The notes: generated by a model not told the origin, from the sequence alone. Positions 1 to 10,694 are shown, counted from the stretch's first letter. The stretch is DNA of 64,000 nucleotides from Spiroplasma phoeniceum P40 (GCF_003339775.1 NZ_CP031088.1:434001-498000); one strand, 5' to 3'. Numbers and translations are program-made.

Positions 1-1108
1 ATTTTCGTTCAGCATCATCAATTTTTTCATTACTTAATTTTGGCATTCCAGGTAATAATTTAATAATTCCGCCCATTTTACCCATTTTTGAAATTTGGCG
101 CATTTGGTTTAATAAATCTTGCAAATCAAACTGTCCCATCATCATTCGATTCATTGTTTTTTTGATATCACGTTCATCTAATACATCTTTTGCTTTTTCA
201 ACTAAGGTTTGAACATCTCCCATTCCTAAAATTCGATCAGCCATTCGGTCAGGATAAAAGATTTGTAAATTACTCATTCCTTCTCCAGTTCCAATAAAAG
301 TAATTGGTAATTTTGTTAAATGTGTAATTGACAAAGCAGACCCGCCACGAGCATCACCATCTAGTTTTGTAACAACTACTCCTGTTAATTTTAATAACTG
401 ATTAAATTCAGTCGCAACATTAATAATGTCTTGCCCTGTCATCCCATCAACAACAAGAAGAATTTCATCCGGGGTAATATTATTTTTAATTTCTTTTAAT
501 TCTTGCATTAACTCAGCATCAATATGTAAACGTCCAGCTGTATCAATTAAAATAACATCATTTTTATTATCTTTTGCATAAGTAATTGCTTGTTGCGAAG
601 TCGTTACTGGATTTTGTGTTCCGCGCTCAAAAACTTCAATATTTAAATTTTTTCCAATTGTTTTTAATTGTTCAATCGCTGCTGGTCGATAAATATCACA
701 AGCAACTAATAATGGTTTTTTGTGATATTTCTTTTCAACTAACTTAGCAATTTTCCCCGTTGTGGTTGTTTTACCACTTCCTTGTAAACCAACCATCATT
801 ACAATTGTTGGTTTTGAAGTAAATGATAATTCTTTAACTGTTTTTCCAAATATATTAACTAATTCTTCATGCACAATTTTAACCATCATTTGTGATGCAT
901 TTAATCCATCAAGAATATATTCACCCCGCGCTTTTGTTTCAACAGCTTTAATAAAATCTTTAACTACTTTATTATTAACATCAGCCTCCAATAATGCTAA
1001 TCGAATTTCACGCATTGTTTCAGTAATAGCATCAGTCGTTAAAGTTGATTTTTTCATATTTTTTTCAATTGATTTTTTCAATCGATTCGCTAAAAAATCT
1101 CCAATCAT
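1..1108 (-). CDS. ffh: Signal recognition particle GTPase Ffh, C-terminus beyond window
   Basis: Protein part of the signal recognition particle, which binds 4.5S RNA and signal sequences and delivers ribosomes to FtsY at the membrane. The start ATG at 1108 follows AAAGGAGAAAAA. The NG domain is complete: P-loop GLQGSGKT near residues 107-114, DTAGR near 189-193, TKLDGD near 247-252. The M domain begins near residue 300 with a methionine-rich stretch (MNRMMMGQFD) and runs off the left edge. No stop occurs in the visible 369 codons. It is probably expressed independently of rny, whose stop lies 90 nt upstream. Confidence 0.97.
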   Translation of the reverse strand, partial: MIGDFLANRLKKSIEKNMKKSTLTTDAITETMREIRLALLEADVNNKVVKDFIKAVETKARGEYILDGLNASQMMVKIVHEELVNIFGKTVKELSFTSKPTIVMMVGLQGSGKTTTTGKIAKLVEKKYHKKPLLVACDIYRPAAIEQLKTIGKNLNIEVFERGTQNPVTTSQQAITYAKDNKNDVILIDTAGRLHIDAELMQELKEIKNNITPDEILLVVDGMTGQDIINVATEFNQLLKLTGVVVTKLDGDARGGSALSITHLTKLPITFIGTGEGMSNLQIFYPDRMADRILGMGDVQTLVEKAKDVLDERDIKKTMNRMMMGQFDLQDLLNQMRQISKMGKMGGIIKLLPGMPKLSNEKIDDAERK

Positions 1109-1177
1109 ATTTTTTCTCCTTTAATTTTTATAACAAATACACTCTTATTAATTAATTATACTAAAATTAACATAAAA

Positions 1178-1200
1178 AAAGAATAAAAATTTTATTCTTT
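1178..1200 (-). terminator. possible rny terminator hairpin
   Basis: An 11-bp perfect inverted repeat (aaagaataaaa / ttttattcttt) sits directly at the rny stop codon, followed on the minus strand by A/T-rich DNA. It contains almost no GC, so it would be weak as an intrinsic terminator. Confidence 0.3.
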
Positions 1201-2728
1201 AAATAACAGTTTCCGTAACTCGTAATTCACGGATAACTGTAATAACAATATCACCAGGAATTGCCTTTGCTTGTTTAATTTTTTCCTTAATATCAAGCGC
1301 AATTTTATGAGTACGAGCATCATCATTAATAATTGGATTAACAATAACTCGAATTTGTCGTCCTGCTTGTAAAACATAAGCTGATTGGACACCATGGACT
1401 GTTTGGCAAATTTTTTCTAACTCATTCATTCGAGCAATATAATTTTCAACAGTATTATTACGACTGCCTGGACGAGCAGCTGACAACGTATCAGCTGCTG
1501 ATACTAAAACAGAATAAGGATTAGTTACTGGTACTTCGCCATGATGCGAAGCGATTGCATTAATAATAATTGGATGTTCATTACATTTTGTTGCAATTTG
1601 AACACCTAAAGTAACATGACTTCCTTCATTTTCAAAATCAACTGCTTTTCCAATATCATGTAATAACCCAGCACGCATTGCAATTGCAGGGTCTAACCCC
1701 AGTTCACTTGCCATTATTGCTGCTAATTTTGCTACTTCGACAGAATGTAATAAGACATTTTGACCATAACTAGTTCGATATTTTAAAATTCCTAAGTGAC
1801 GAATTAATTCAATATCTAAATTATCAATTGCTAATTCAGCCGCAATTTCTTTTCCTGCTTCAAGAATTGTCATTTCGATTTCTTCTTGTTCTAATTTGAT
1901 TGTTTCTTCAATTCGCGTTGGTTGAATTCGGCCATCAAGTAATAATTTTTCTAAAGTTTTTTTTGCAATTTCCCGACGAATTGGGTTAAAAGATGAAATT
2001 TGTACAACATTAGGTGTATCATCAATAATTAAATCAACCCCTGCTGCTATTTCAAATGTGCGAATATTACGTCCATCTTTACCAATAATTCGTCCTTTCA
2101 TATTATCATCTTCTAAATAAATTGAAGTTGTTGTTTTTTCTGCCACAACTTTTGCTGCATAACGTTCAATTGCAGTAGTAATAATGTTAATGGCTGTTTG
2201 TTTGGCATTAATTTTTGCAGTATTTTCAGCATTTCGTAAAAATTCACCAATTTCCTTTTGATACCGATCACTTATTTTTTTAAAAAGAACATCTTTTGCT
2301 TCTTCAAGTGAATATCCAGCAACTTTTTCAAGTTGATGAAGATTTCGTTCTACCATTTCTTGATAATAGTTAATCTTTCCTTGCAATTCTTCTTTCTTGC
2401 GAAACACTTCTTGCTCTTTGCCATTTAATACTTCTTCTCTCTCAACAATTAAACGTTCTCTATCTACTAAAAATTTTTCGGTTGCTAAAAATTCTTCACG
2501 TTTGCGAGTTAATTCATCTTTCATTTCTTGTCTAATTTGTGCTGCTTCAACGCGTCCATCTGCTTTAGCAGCATTAATAATTTTTTTTGCTTTATCTTCT
2601 GCTTGTTTAATTTTTAATTTTGTTTTTTTGATTAATTTAAATCTTAAATATTTTTCAAATAAATATCCAAGAAAGTAAGAACCTATTGCAACAGCAATAA
2701 GGATAATTACTCATATGTGTGTTTGCAT
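1199..2728 (-). CDS. rny: Ribonuclease Y
   Basis: Membrane-anchored endoribonuclease that initiates mRNA turnover. At 509 residues it has the usual family length. Order of parts: an N-terminal transmembrane helix (residues about 5-24), a long charged coiled coil to about residue 200, a KH domain with GRIIGKDGRN near 212-221, and an HD domain with the catalytic pair in LLHDIGK near 355-361. The start at 2728 is preceded by AAAGGAGAAATA. Codon 6 is TGA (Trp), so a standard-code reading would lose the membrane anchor. Confidence 0.97.
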
Positions 2729-2938
2729 AATTATTTCTCCTTTACTTAAAAGATTAAGTAAGAAGTATTAATTTTAAATATATAAGTGGAATACTAGCAA
2801 TGAAATCATTGCCACATATTATTATACTCTTTTTTAGAAAAATTTTCGCAGAAGATTTCAATTTTATACGAATATTTTTTCATTTCAACCCTATATTTTA
2901 ATATTTTTTTATTATTTTTATTAACTTTTAATCAAATT

Positions 2939-4046
2939 TTAATCAATTTCAACATCATATTTCTTTTTAATTTCATTAGAAAAAAATCATTTAATATTTT
3001 TCAATTATCTGTTTGCTTTTCTTCTTGTGTTGCTAAAATTCAATAAGCAAAGGCTTCAGCAAATAATTCCGCATTGTTTTCTGATCCATAGCGATATTCT
3101 ACTATACTAAATAAATTTTCAAATAAAAAATTTACTAATCAACTAATAACATTAGGTTCTTTTACATAATCATAATTGTATCGAGCATACTTGGAATTGA
3201 TAATTGAATAAGCAAGCTCTTTTTTATTTTCTCAAGATTCATCTTCTTTACCCTTTGCTTTTGCTAAATATGTAATTAAATAATCACTTGGTAAAACATT
3301 ATAATACATCTCTTTATTTAAAAAAACTTGCTTAAACTTATTCCATCTTTTAATAAATTTCGGTATCCCTTTTTAAACGAAAAATATGTTTCAAAGGCAT
3401 GCGCAAATTCATGTGCTATTATATGAAGATTAGTTTTACTATTAGTTGAAACATAATTTTGGTCTTTAGCTAAAAAACCAATCTACACAGTATTAACAAA
3501 ATCTAACATATCAAACGCTATTGCATGAGAATATAAAATATCATTATTTGTTTTAACAAAATGATTATAGGTACATCCCATACCACACATTTGTGTTCTA
3601 ATTACATTTAATTTTTTATTTAATGTGAATAATCATTCTGGTCATAAATCAGAATACATAAAATAGTTTTCATATTTTGGGGCATCCACAACAGAATTTT
3701 TTTTAACTATATTATTTAAAGTTTTTAAACCATATGCTTTTACAAATTTATTCATTAAATTAACAAAATCACGTTCTGCCTCAATCGTATCTGTTACAAA
3801 AGGAACTTTTTGATTATCATCATCAAGATAAGAATATGCTTTTACTCTTGTATATGTTTTTAATGTTGATAATTCAACATTATTACTTTCAAAATTTTCA
3901 ATAACTGCTTGAAAATATTGAAAAAATTCATTTTCAAAATTACTTGTTGATAATTTATCTTCTTTTTCATAAGAACTTATGGCAACAAGTTCTGGCATCA
4001 TAGTAACAAAACTTGTGGCAGTTAATAAACTTAAAATTTTTTTCAT
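2939..4046 (-). pseudogene. Broken secreted zinc-protease-like protein (HExxH, LF-like zincin)
   Basis: The start ATG at 4046 gives a signal peptide (MKKILSLLTATSFVTMMPEL) without a clear lipobox cysteine. Translation continues through TGA codons to an in-frame TAG at 3483-3485. Beyond it the same frame encodes HEFAH, the zinc-binding HExxH motif. A shift in an A/T run near 3370-3385 moves the frame to a segment containing NNAELFAEAFAYW, which resembles the third-ligand region of anthrax-lethal-factor-type zincins. Another shift near 2990 precedes the likely end at 2939. With one nonsense codon and at least two frameshifts it is a pseudogene unless read errors explain all of them. The protease assignment rests on the motif pair only. 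Confidence 0.6.
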
Positions 4047-4233
4047 TCTATTTGTGTCCTTTCTTTTTTTATTTATTATTTTTTAGAAGCCATACTAAGT
4101 TGTTTGATATTAAATGATTAATAACCTAACTCTTTTCATTTGAATTTAGTAATTTTATTATACATAAATATTAAATATATATTATTACTTATTTAATATT
4201 TTTTGTTGCATTTGCAATTACAATTTACAAATG

Positions 4234-4270
4234 AAAAAATGTTTTTTCTTTTTAAGAAAAAACATTTTTT
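4234..4270 (-). terminator. terminator of the ferritin-like gene
   Basis: Long hairpin (aaaaatgttttttctt, loop tttaa, then gaaaaaacattttt) beginning at the stop codon of the upstream minus-strand gene and flanked by A/T runs on both sides. Confidence 0.75.
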
Positions 4271-4793
4271 ATGCATGGGGACTAAAAGGGTCAATAACTG
4301 TTAAAGTATCTGGTTCTTCTTTTTCTCCCATTTTTCGATCAATTTTATAATAACTATTATTTGACATTTTAATTCATTCAATAATATCTTTTACTTCAGC
4401 TAATTCTTCATAAAAGTCAATAATAAATCAATCATAAAATTTATAAGTAACTAAATCACCAACTGTATTGGCATGCTGTGCTAATTTATTTGTTAATTCA
4501 GCAAAATATGCTCGCTTTGTTTGATAGGTTTCCATTAATTCAATAATATTTTTAATATCTTTATATTCTTCAACAATATTTTTAATTTGATAATGTCCAT
4601 CGCGGTCTAAAACAAAATTCATAATTCGACGTTGATGTAAAACTTCATCTTGTGCTTGAACTTGAAAATAATGGCTAAAACCAGGAAACCCTAACTTATC
4701 AGCGGCTGAACTTAAATTATAGCAAAAAAATTGCATTTTGATGTGTTCATCAATATAATGTTCTAAATCTTTTTCAATGTCGTTTGTTAACAT
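4269..4793 (-). CDS. Ferritin-like protein
   Basis: 174-residue four-helix-bundle protein of the non-heme ferritin type, probably storing iron. PGFSHYF, then QDEVLH (E50, H53) and RIMNFVLDRDG, match the ferritin helix B and helix B-C connection. The first ferroxidase glutamate of helix A appears to be replaced by glutamine (Q21, in HIKMQFF), so oxidation activity may be altered. The start at 4793 is chosen because GAGAGGAAAAAT lies just upstream; a further in-frame ATG at 4826 has no such site. Monocistronic, with its own terminator. Confidence 0.8.
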
Positions 4794-4839
4794 AATTTTT
4801 CCTCTCTTTCTATTCTTATTGTACACTCTTAAAAGTTAA

Positions 4840-6723
4840 TTATTCTCATTTTAATTTAAAAGCAATTTTTTTATTAAAGTAATAAAATTGATTTTCTTTA
4901 AATTGGAATTTTGATATTTCAATTTTTTTTGCTTTTGGATTAATTTTTAATTCATCAAAAACAATTAAATCATTCAAATCAAGATCAAAAATTGTTGTTT
5001 TTTGTTCATTAATATGAGGATAAAATTGATACCATCCCGTTTTAATTTCATTTCCCTTTTCAGGAGTATGAATAATAGCATTTAATAATAATCCCAATTG
5101 TTTTTTCGTCAAGGTAAAATAATTATTATCATCAGGTTTTGATAAGATTAATGTTGTTTGTTGTAAAATTTTACTTAAATTAAATTTAAAAGTTTGATTA
5201 ACAACTAATTCATCAATAAATTTATTATTTGTTTCTGGTAAAGCAACTATTTTAAAACTATAATTAATAACTTCGTGCTTGCTTGCTTCTTGTTCATTTG
5301 TTTTAACATATTTTAATTCAAAATATTTTTCAAAAGGTTCACCTTGATATCCTAAGAATTCCATAACTTTTGTCTTAATGACTACTGGTAATTTATTAAC
5401 ATAATTATCTTCGCCAATAATGATACTATTATTTAAATATTTTTCAAATTTTCATGTTTGCAAACTATGAAAATCAACATATTCTTTTTCATACATAAAT
5501 CCATTTTTGCGGAATTTTTTCGGCGCTCCTCATTGCGCATAAATTGCTAATCCTAAACCAATTAGGGCAATTAAAATTAAGACCATATAATCTAGCGTAC
5601 GATGATTTTTAATAAATAAACTTGTATCATCATCACGTTGTGTTTCTAAAATAAAACGAATAAAATTTCATAAAAAGAAATAAAAACCAGTTTGCACCCC
5701 GCTACGTGTGATTGCATAACGCCCCGGATTATTTAATTTTGTTAATGCAGCACTATCATTATGTCATCATTTTTTAATTCTATTGGTAAAACCAGTTTGT
5801 TCTTTTGAACTATCTATTTGCCCACTTTTTTTAGCCATTTCATCTAATTGCTTTTGGTTTGGTACATAGTTAAAATATGCTTTATCCCAAAATTCTTTTC
5901 AAGTCATTTTATCAGGTTTAAGATATTTTCGATTAAAAAAATGAATAAAATTATATTTTAAATCAAAAGGATATTCTTTAGGGTCTTTTTTCCATGGTTT
6001 TTTACTAAATAATTGTCCAGCAACAGGAATAAAAAAAGTAATAAATAATCATGCTAAGAAATTAAAGAATGATTCATATAAAAAGATCGGTTGGCGAAAG
6101 AAAATTTCACCAATGTTATTTGTTTCTGGTGATAAACCATCTCACTGCCATAAGTTATCCCGAATAAAAGCTGGTAATCAACGTAATGAATCATATGAAG
6201 TAACACTTCCTAATAATTCATGATTAAAAAAATTACCTCAACGACCTAATACTTGTCCTAATAAAATGTTTGGAATAATACAATCCGTATAAACTCAAAG
6301 TGAAACTTTTGCTTTTCGACCAACAATGCCAAAAACAATTAAGCCAGTAATTGTTCCGAACAAAACACCACCATGAATACTCATCCCAGCTTTTCAAAAC
6401 GCAAATAAAGACCAAAATGGAACATCACCTGGTTCTAAAATTCAAGGATGATTAACATCATTATTAAATTTTCCAAAAAAACTTGCTCCAAATAATGAAA
6501 ATGGAATAATAGCAAAAATTGATCAAATTAATGGTTCAATCGGAACTTTTTTAAATTTTAGTCGAATAAAACAGGCTAAAACCGAACAAATCATTCCTAT
6601 TGTAATAAAAACAGCATACATATGAATTCATCCGCCATATGTTGCCAAAATATTATGTGGTGTATTAATTGGATTAATTCATTCTGGATTTGGTGGTACG
6701 CTTGTTAATAATAAACTGTTCAT
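4840..6723 (-). CDS. lgt: Prolipoprotein diacylglyceryl transferase with long C-terminal extension
   Basis: Transfers diacylglycerol from phosphatidylglycerol to the lipobox cysteine of prolipoproteins; integral membrane enzyme. The family signature is present as LGRWGNFFNHELLG near residues 160-173, with MSIHGG upstream. The protein is 627 residues, about twice the usual 260-300. The extra length is a loop region rich in Lys and Trp (near 5700-5990) and a roughly 230-residue hydrophilic tail after the last membrane segment. The frame is open throughout under the TGA=Trp code. The window encodes several lipoproteins that would be its substrates. Confidence 0.93.
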
Positions 6724-6906
6724 TTATTTTTTCACTCCTTAAGTGTTTTTATTTTCTAAATTATAAAACAATGCATAATTATTATATACCAAGTTCAAAT
6801 AAAAAAGTCTATTTATTTTTAGGACTTAATTGTAATCTTACTTTTTTTAAATTATAATTTACCTAAAACAATATTACTTTTTTTAGAAAGCGATGTGAAA
6901 TAACAA

Positions 6907-7491
6907 ATGACTAGCACTGCGTTATCAGAAACAGCAGTTAATAAAATTAAAGCACTTCACCAAGAACATATACAAAATCATTATCGAAAAAATTACTAGT
7001 TTTTGACGTAAATCAATCATTGTTGATGTTATTTTCAGTTCATTAATCTTAATTTTTACTACTGCTTTATTTATTGGTATTATTCTTACTTTTATTGCTA
7101 ATAATAATGACCCTGAACTTACATTTTATTTAATATACTTACCTTTACCGCTGTTAGTAATAACAATTATTGTTTATATGTTGATTAAAGCCGGTGCTAT
7201 TAGTATTAGTCTTTTTCTTAATCGATTAGATTATAATGAATATTACCGAATTGCAATTGCTGATCTTTGAAAAGATGAAGTTATTTTAGATGAAATAAGT
7301 AATAATTTTAAGATTATCACAGAACCCAATTTCACTAGTTTTAGTAAAAATCCCAAAAAAATAATTTATTACAACAAAGTTTAATTCGCGTTAGTAGCTT
7401 AGAAGAAAAAATTAATAATAAAGTTATCAATGGCACAATAAAAAATGTAATATATATTATTTTGAAGTTTTTAATAAAATTAAGTAATTAG
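6907..7491 (+). pseudogene. DUF3137-like membrane protein, N-terminal part (gene split by mobile island)
   Basis: The start ATG at 6907 begins MTSTALSETAVNKIKALHQE. Two frameshifts are visible: one in an A run near 6990 (restoring KKITSFWRKSIIVD) and one near 7355 (restoring LLQQSLIRVSSLEEKINNKV). Two transmembrane segments lie near 7030-7110 and 7140-7210. The length, topology and the end LIRVSS...INGTIKN resemble the N-terminal half of DUF3137 proteins. The matching C-terminal half is on the same strand at about 17822-18467, so one chromosomal gene was probably broken by about 10.3 kb of phage and IS DNA. The last codons lie in a repeat (7467-7595) foreign to the gene. Confidence 0.6.
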
Positions 7492-7595
7492 AAACAAATT
7501 ATGTCTCGCTTATGAATAAATGATAACAAAATTTATAAAAAATTCAACTTTTTTAAAAATTGATATTTTTAATTGAATAAATAATTTTATAAAAT
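7467..7595. repeat. 130-bp dispersed repeat, copy A
   Basis: A segment starting gtttttaataaaattaagta is found again at 39331-39458 with few differences. In both places it directly follows a truncated, decayed gene and precedes mobile DNA (plectrovirus/IS30 here, the ISLre2-like IS there). It may be the end of a mobile element. Confidence 0.75.
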
Positions 7596-7826
7596 GAATT
7601 ATGTAAAATGAAGTGCAACAAATTTTTATTAATTAAATAATATAATAAAAATTACAAAAATCAACCATAAATTTAAAAAAATTAAAAATATTTTAATTTT
7701 TCTTTTATTTTATAAATATTTAAAACAAACTAAAAAATAATTTATTAATTTTAATTAATAAATACATATTTTATTATTTTAATGACATATTTTATGAGTT
7801 AATATACATTTTTAAATATTTATTGT
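7596..7826. other. non-coding A/T-rich stretch
   Basis: Almost pure A/T, no open frame with a ribosome-binding site and no strong hairpin. It separates the dispersed repeat from the 3' end of the IS30 transposase gene. Confidence 0.6.
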
Positions 7827-8825
7827 TTATATATTCTGCAAAAACATTTCTTTAGCACTTATTCAATTTAAACACGGTCGGAGTTTATCATTTATTAAAT
7901 TATTAACTACTCAATTAATTCGTTTTTGACTAACATTATTAAAATCAGTTCCAGGAGGAAATCATTTTCTAAACTCACCATTTATATTTTCAATTAGAGG
8001 TTTTTGACGAGGTTTACCAGCATCACAAAAATATACTTGTGTTTCAGCAAATATTTCCATTTCTCGTCATTCACTAAATTCTTTACCTCTATCTGTTATT
8101 ATTCCTTTTATTTTTCCAATTAAATTATTATTTATAACAATATCTTTAAACTTTTTCTCAACTTCCCTAGCAGTATGATTTTCTAATTTTATTGCAAAAT
8201 ATTTTTTACTTGATTGTTCTACTAAAACTAAACAACTAGATTGATGGTTTTTTCCAACAACAGTATCCATTTCTAATCAACCAACATTAGAAACTTTATT
8301 TTCAATATCTCAAATTGACTTAAAATCAGTTAATTTACCACGATTATCATATTTTCCTTTTGTTTTATATTTTTTACCACGATGTCGCAAATTATGTTTT
8401 AAAAAACCATAAAAACCTAAACGAATTCATTTATACAATGTTTTAACACAAACCGGAAATTTAACACTAAATTTTAAAAAATAACGATAAATAAATTCTC
8501 TCGGAGAATCACAATATTTATTAAGTCTAATTTTCATAAAATTAATCTGCTCTTCCGTAAATTTACATCTTTTATTATTCTTTTTTCTTTTCTCATAATA
8601 CATTTTATCTGACTTATAAGCACTATATTCATCAGTAGTTTTAAAACGCTTAATTTCTCGTAAAATAGTACTACGATGTCTATTCAAACATTTAGCAATT
8701 GCAGAAATATTATGTTCACCATTCTTTTTTAAAAAAATTTTTGATAATAATGATTGTTCTAATTTAACTTTATCCATAAAACTTAAATGACTATACATAA
8801 CATTTATTGTAGAAACCACATACAT
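7827..8825 (-). CDS. IS30-family transposase (plectrovirus ORF3 type)
   Basis: 332-residue DDE transposase, intact under TGA=Trp. The N-terminal helix-turn-helix region begins YSHLSFMDKVKLE and continues ISAIAKCLNRHRSTILREIKR. Catalytic acidic residues lie in WLEMDTVVGK, GIITDRGKEF and PLIENINGEFRKW. The sequence FPPGTDFNNVSQ near the end is the usual IS30 signature. The start is uncertain (8825 or a later ATG at YSHLS); no good ribosome-binding site is visible. IS30-like transposases are known as ORF3 of SpV1 viruses, so this gene probably belongs to the plectrovirus rather than to a separate IS. Confidence 0.9.
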
Positions 8826-8895
8826 TTTGTATTTTTGGTTTTTACAGTTTTGGAAAGTAAATTTTTTTAATATTTTTAATTGAGGAGTTAAAATT

Positions 8896-9006
8896 ATGCA
8901 AACAAAGCAATATTTTATTTTGTGGTCGTTAGTGAAAAAGTATGGTAAAGATAATGTTATTAATACTGTTAATAAGATTGCAAAAGATATTGAAATTAAA
9001 AAGTAA
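8896..9006 (+). CDS. small plectrovirus protein (36 aa), copy 1
   Basis: Begins MQTKQYFILWSLVKKYGKDN, with GAGGAG 10 nt upstream; ends at TAA 9004-9006. Basic, no membrane segment. The same ORF occurs at 28762-28872 with a few substitutions (Trp to Gln), which supports it as a real gene. Function unknown; the position before the coat gene suggests a regulatory or DNA-binding role, but nothing in the sequence proves it. Confidence 0.65.
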   Translation: MQTKQYFILWSLVKKYGKDNVINTVNKIAKDIEIKK

Positions 9007-9008
9007 AA

Positions 9009-9050
9009 GAATAAATTATTCCGCGTAATTTATTAGCGGATAATTTATTC
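9009..9050 (+). terminator. plectrovirus hairpin after the 36-aa ORF
   Basis: Stem gaataaattattccgc / gcggataatttattc with an 11-nt loop, followed by a GC-richer repeat (gagcgaagcga, gagcggagcga) to about 9098. It is conserved at 28875-28916. It could be a terminator, a processing site or part of a replication origin. Confidence 0.5.
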
Positions 9051-9136
9051 AGTAGTGTTTTTAATGGAGCGAAGCGACAACGAGCGGAGCGAGTTTGCAA
9101 ATTTCAATTTTTTAGTTTTTAGAAAGGAGATGTATT

Positions 9137-9286
9137 ATGCCAACTTGATTAACGACAATATTTAGTGTTGTTATTGTATTAGCAATTTTTCTTTATTTTG
9201 GTTTATCAATTTATCAAAAAATTAAACAAATTCGAGGAAAGAAAAAAGAAAAAAAAGAAATTGAAAGAAAGGAGAGTAATAAATAA
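9137..9286 (+). CDS. plectrovirus single-pass membrane protein (49 aa), copy 1
   Basis: [20 protein letters not shown] gives one transmembrane helix, followed by a strongly basic tail ([11 protein letters not shown]). AGAAAGGAGATG precedes the start. The stop overlaps the coat-protein start (TAATG). This is the size and topology of minor coat or assembly proteins of filamentous phages. Copy 2 has lost the stop and is fused to the coat protein. Confidence 0.7.
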
Positions 9287-9537
9287 TGCTAGGTATGTAT
9301 TTAACAACAGCGTTTAATTTTTTAACAGCACCTACACCTAAAACTATGACTGAGGGTATGACTGGTATTTGAACTGGTTTATCTAGTGCATTATGAAAAG
9401 TTAAAGAAGGTATAACAAATATTTTACCTGAGATAATGGTTTTCTTAGGTGAAGCGTGAATTATATTAATTCCATTTGCTATATTTTGTATTATTAAAAT
9501 CTTAAACTTTTTCCGTGTTATGGTTAAAGGATTTTAA
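9286..9537 (+). CDS. plectrovirus major coat protein, copy 1
   Basis: 83-residue protein with a Thr/Pro-rich N-terminus (TAPTPKTMTEGMTG), an amphipathic middle and a hydrophobic helix (IMVFLGEAWIILIPFAIFCI) followed by the basic end RVMVKGF. This matches inovirus-type coat subunits, which are stored in the membrane before extrusion. GAAAGGAGAG lies upstream and the start overlaps the previous stop. Near-identical at 29147-29398. Confidence 0.75.
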
Positions 9538-9919
9538 TATTTATTATAATCGATTATATATCTTAGTTAAGGCACACTAGGAAGTTTTAGTGAAATAATT
9601 GTTTTAATTGGTGATACCATTCATGATAATCAAAAAATAGATGGTATCACATTTGTAAAAAATGAATTTATTAAATAGAAAAATGAACTTATTATATTTA
9701 CTATTAAAGTTCTTAATAGTTATTTTCAGTGTGCCAATTTTTATTATTTTTATATTTAACAATATTTATTAACAGTGTTTATTAAACATTAAATAAACAA
9801 TATATTAGCATTATTTATAACATTGTTAATAATCAGTGTTTATTACAATTAAAAAACATTATATAAACATTATTTATAACATTGTTTATTAAATAAATAT
9901 TTAGTTAGGAGACTATATT
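9538..9919. other. hairpin-rich plectrovirus intergenic region, copy 1
   Basis: No gene. GGCACACT at 9571-9578 and its complement AGTGTGCC at 9728-9735 bound a variable segment that contains a hairpin (ggtgataccat 9610-9620 / atggtatcac 9641-9650) absent from copy 2. From 9740 to 9900 several tttataaca/gtttatta repeats follow. Candidate phage replication origin or packaging region. Confidence 0.55.
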
Positions 9920-10261
9920 ATGGATATGAAATTTAAAACAACTAAGGAATATAAAAAATTAAAAAAAGAATTTATTATTATTAATTTTGTTTTTGTTTCT
10001 ATTTATTTTGCTATATTAATTATTTCTGGTCTTTGTATTGTTTCTTTAATTTGGTCTTTAAATGTAGGAGATATTATAGGTATTTCAGGTTGTTTAATGC
10101 TTTTTGTTGTACTTTTACCATTTGTAATTATGGAGCATATATCAGAAGTTAAGGAATTTAGAGTTGCAGTATTTAAGAAACAATTATTACCGTTAGAAAA
10201 TATAGTTGGAAAATTAGGAGAAGGTAAAATGCTAAGAAGTGGAGATGATAAAATTGAGTAA
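9920..10261 (+). CDS. two-TM membrane protein present only in plectrovirus copy 1
   Basis: 113 residues beginning [18 protein letters not shown]. Two hydrophobic segments (near residues 20-48 and 53-73) and a basic, soluble tail. GTTAGGAGAC lies upstream. In copy 2 the flanking sequences are joined directly (ttagttaggaga followed by tgataaaattgag), so this gene was gained here or deleted there. The 5-bp ggaga at both borders could have mediated a deletion. Function unknown. Confidence 0.65.
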   Translation: MDMKFKTTKEYKKLKKEFIIINFVFVSIYFAILIISGLCIVSLIWSLNVGDIIGISGCLMLFVVLLPFVIMEHISEVKEFRVAVFKKQLLPLENIVGKLGEGKMLRSGDDKIE

Positions 10262-10694
10262 TTTTGTTAAGAAAAATCAGAATGTAGAAAATTATTTTAT
10301 TAGTAAGGAATTTATCCCTTTTACAACAGAAAAAGCAAGTTTTATAAATTTGCCTAATCATAATCGCCATATTGGTTTTTGGTTGAGTAATAAGTTTATT
10401 TATTCGAGTGAAAAACATTCGGAACAAGTAGAAATCGGTTTGATTTATGATAATTCTTACCCTATTGTAAAATATGATGAAAATTTAAAGCGAAATATTT
10501 GAAAATATTTAACTGGAACAGAATTAATCAATTTATATAATCAATATAAACAAAATTATTTTACTAAAATGAAAAAAGCTTTATTTTTAAGTGAACCTAA
10601 AAAAGTAAAAGCAAATAATAACAATAATAATTTAACAAATTGAAGTGTTGAAAAAGAACAAGAATTAATTAATGATTTAGAAAGTTTAAATTAA
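10254..10694 (+). CDS. plectrovirus conserved soluble protein (146 aa), copy 1
   Basis: I prefer the TTG start at 10254 because GGAG at 10241-10244 is spaced for it and the same arrangement is kept in copy 2; an ATG at 10245 is in frame. Begins [15 protein letters not shown]. Contains several aromatic residues and an Asn run (near 10615-10630) before an acidic end. No membrane segment. It may be a single-strand DNA-binding or replication-associated protein by position, but no motif supports this. Confidence 0.65.

Noticed and set aside
6233-6415. minus-strand frame beginning MVFICVLKSWDEYSWWCF
   Set aside because: It overlaps the lgt coding sequence in a different frame and shows no independent support.
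9009-9110. CRISPR-like repeats (gagcgaagcga, gagcggagcga)
   Set aside because: Only two imperfect units without spacers; they belong to a hairpin region conserved in both plectrovirus copies. No CRISPR array was seen in the window.
10173-10427. antisense frame over the plectrovirus 146-aa gene
   Set aside because: The plus-strand gene is conserved in both copies, whereas the antisense frame has no start signals.
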